Shown piece by piece: positions 9,201 through 9,222 of a stretch of DNA of 9,222 bases. Position 1 is the stretch's first letter; each line of letters starts with the position of its first letter. Made by a program: the position numbers and the translations under genes. Origin of the DNA: an uncultured Clostridia bacterium (GTDB lineage: Bacteria; Bacillota; Clostridia; Christensenellales; Aristaeellaceae); contig CAMGDO010000019.1 of the NCBI GenBank assembly GCA_946042585.1, forward strand, positions 1-9,222, given 5' to 3'. The notes under the pieces were generated by a model. That model saw nothing but the letters and a program-made list of their open reading frames with translations, had not been told where the DNA came from and ran no database searches.

Positions 9201-9222
9201 GCCCACCATTTGTTCTGTCTCT
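6212..9222 (-). CDS. Large membrane glycosyltransferase: GT-C-like module, discoidin-like domain and PMT-family module (5' end outside window)
   Basis: Numbering is from the Met at 9184. The frame stays open to the window edge through 12 more codons, so the true start lies upstream. The first half (about 1-295) is a multi-pass membrane module with KPQALMFGP (7-15), an NACNLYFLFG loop (81-90) and MHERYLF (199-205), resembling the C-terminal half of a GT-C enzyme. A polar linker (300-335) leads to a membrane segment (336-356) and a discoidin (F5/8 type C)-like domain, about 360-475, with LDLGEV, SEDGVNW and ARYIQIQA. The rest is a PMT/GT39-type module: acidic pair Asp511-Glu512 in YFDEIYHA, HPPLGK (539-544), TRIATIDS (607-614) and about ten further membrane segments. 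A basic loop (680-725) is probably cytoplasmic. PMT-family enzymes transfer a sugar from a polyprenyl-phosphate carrier to acceptors outside the membrane; donor and acceptor here are unknown. It ends in TGA, 18 nt before comM, and is probably cotranscribed. Confidence 0.88.
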   Translation of the reverse strand, partial: RQNKWWAALPVYMLSVLMKPQALMFGPLGLCALIIALIRRHDRAMIRQVIIGLVSALATGLLVVLPFAIHQEPTWIFELYAGTMGYYASVTVNACNLYFLFGKNWLDVDQAAPVLIRLLGMLCLVGGSAFAAVRCKWYRKSTGYISVMSAAAASCLLLTVIPMTYQMFGVCVIVVAVAICVAMYIKGGDIRHLALLGAAMLIMLCNIGTMMHERYLFSAVILLALACILEQDKRVYWLFAAVTAVVFLNVGLVLDRGVRIGGVSGHLSAPLFDITSESAALEYGLSFVNCLLTAWCGYISLMICCEGRTVPIASSAAASCEEETGAPAFNRAEDSLDHPRHIPPMKGLDWLLMLGITAVYAVVALTNLGSTKSPQTYWRSQTADETVMLDLGEVRDMNMLYLGGIHSIDSDFVVQVSEDGVNWSEPLWAKMQEGDCFKWQYLCIANESYEGLSNTSMPRTITARYIQIQARMFGTTLYEVILRDPDTQEVFPVTALTANAAELVDEQNTFTGEPGWYNSTYFDEIYHARTAYEHYMAMQGDYTYHPYETSHPPLGKVLMAFSIAIFGMTPFGWRFAGALAGILMLPGIYLMAKMLLKRRWGAFAATFLLAVDCMHFTQTRIATIDSFVVLFIIWSYVFMIYYITMDYWHTKLWKTMIPLALSGLFMGLGVASKWTGCYAGVGLALLFFWSLWRRWNEYRYAREKLNAFDARTSKKERRNRAPLENETLLRAVNKEGIIRPVSTLLSCLVFFIAVPLLIYYASYIPYFLPSGGITVKRVIQAAVGDYFTTGNVGGMLGYHGTPGLGMDHPFYSPWYEWPLIGKPMWYFSSSYRTPGYTQNITAMGNPAVWWGGLAGLAGVMLIWALRHITRRGFVLHSEKNDMRPAILLIAFAAQYIPWTLVPRGTYIYHYFPAVPFIILSAVLCLDVLADQQDKLRSRIQCIEQPGKALRLAGRFNWVLCFTVIYLVLALGLFIAFFPYASGITASTKWFKAMQWFNGWLYY

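Overview
The window is a compact block of housekeeping genes, all on the minus strand, from what looks like a Gram-positive bacterium of the Firmicutes, most likely class Clostridia. This placement rests on three observations. The gene order comM(yifB)-dprA-topA-trmFO-hslV is typical of that group. The tRNA m5U54 enzyme is of the folate/FAD type (TrmFO). The start sites carry strong GGAGG-like ribosome binding sites. Base composition is moderate, roughly 50-55% G+C by eye. I cannot name a genus or species.

Layout, read in the direction of transcription (high to low coordinates): 9222-6212 holds the large C-terminal part of a multi-pass membrane glycosyltransferase. Its start lies beyond the window. 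It carries a GT-C-like module, a discoidin-like domain and a PMT-type module. Next come comM/yifB (AAA+ ATPase, 6193-4658), dprA (4654-3551), topA (GTG start, 3515-1401) and trmFO (1404-106, overlapping topA by 4 nt). The first ten codons of hslV (31-1) run off the other end. Spacings are 12-18, 3, 35, -4 and 74 nt, so the first five genes look like one transcription unit. The 74-nt spacer before hslV is the only AT-rich, promoter-like gap and may hold an internal promoter.

Functionally, comM and dprA handle incoming single-stranded DNA and branch migration in transformation or recombination. TopA relaxes negative supercoils. TrmFO makes m5U54 in tRNA. HslV is the peptidase of the HslUV protease. 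The membrane glycosyltransferase has no obvious functional tie to these genes and probably modifies an extracytoplasmic acceptor.

There is no mobile element, CRISPR array, tRNA or rRNA gene, or frameshift that I can see. No stretch over 300 bases lacks a gene. I see no convincing new system. The most interesting item is the architecture of the fused glycosyltransferase. The rest are modest points about start sites, gene order and the hslV upstream region.
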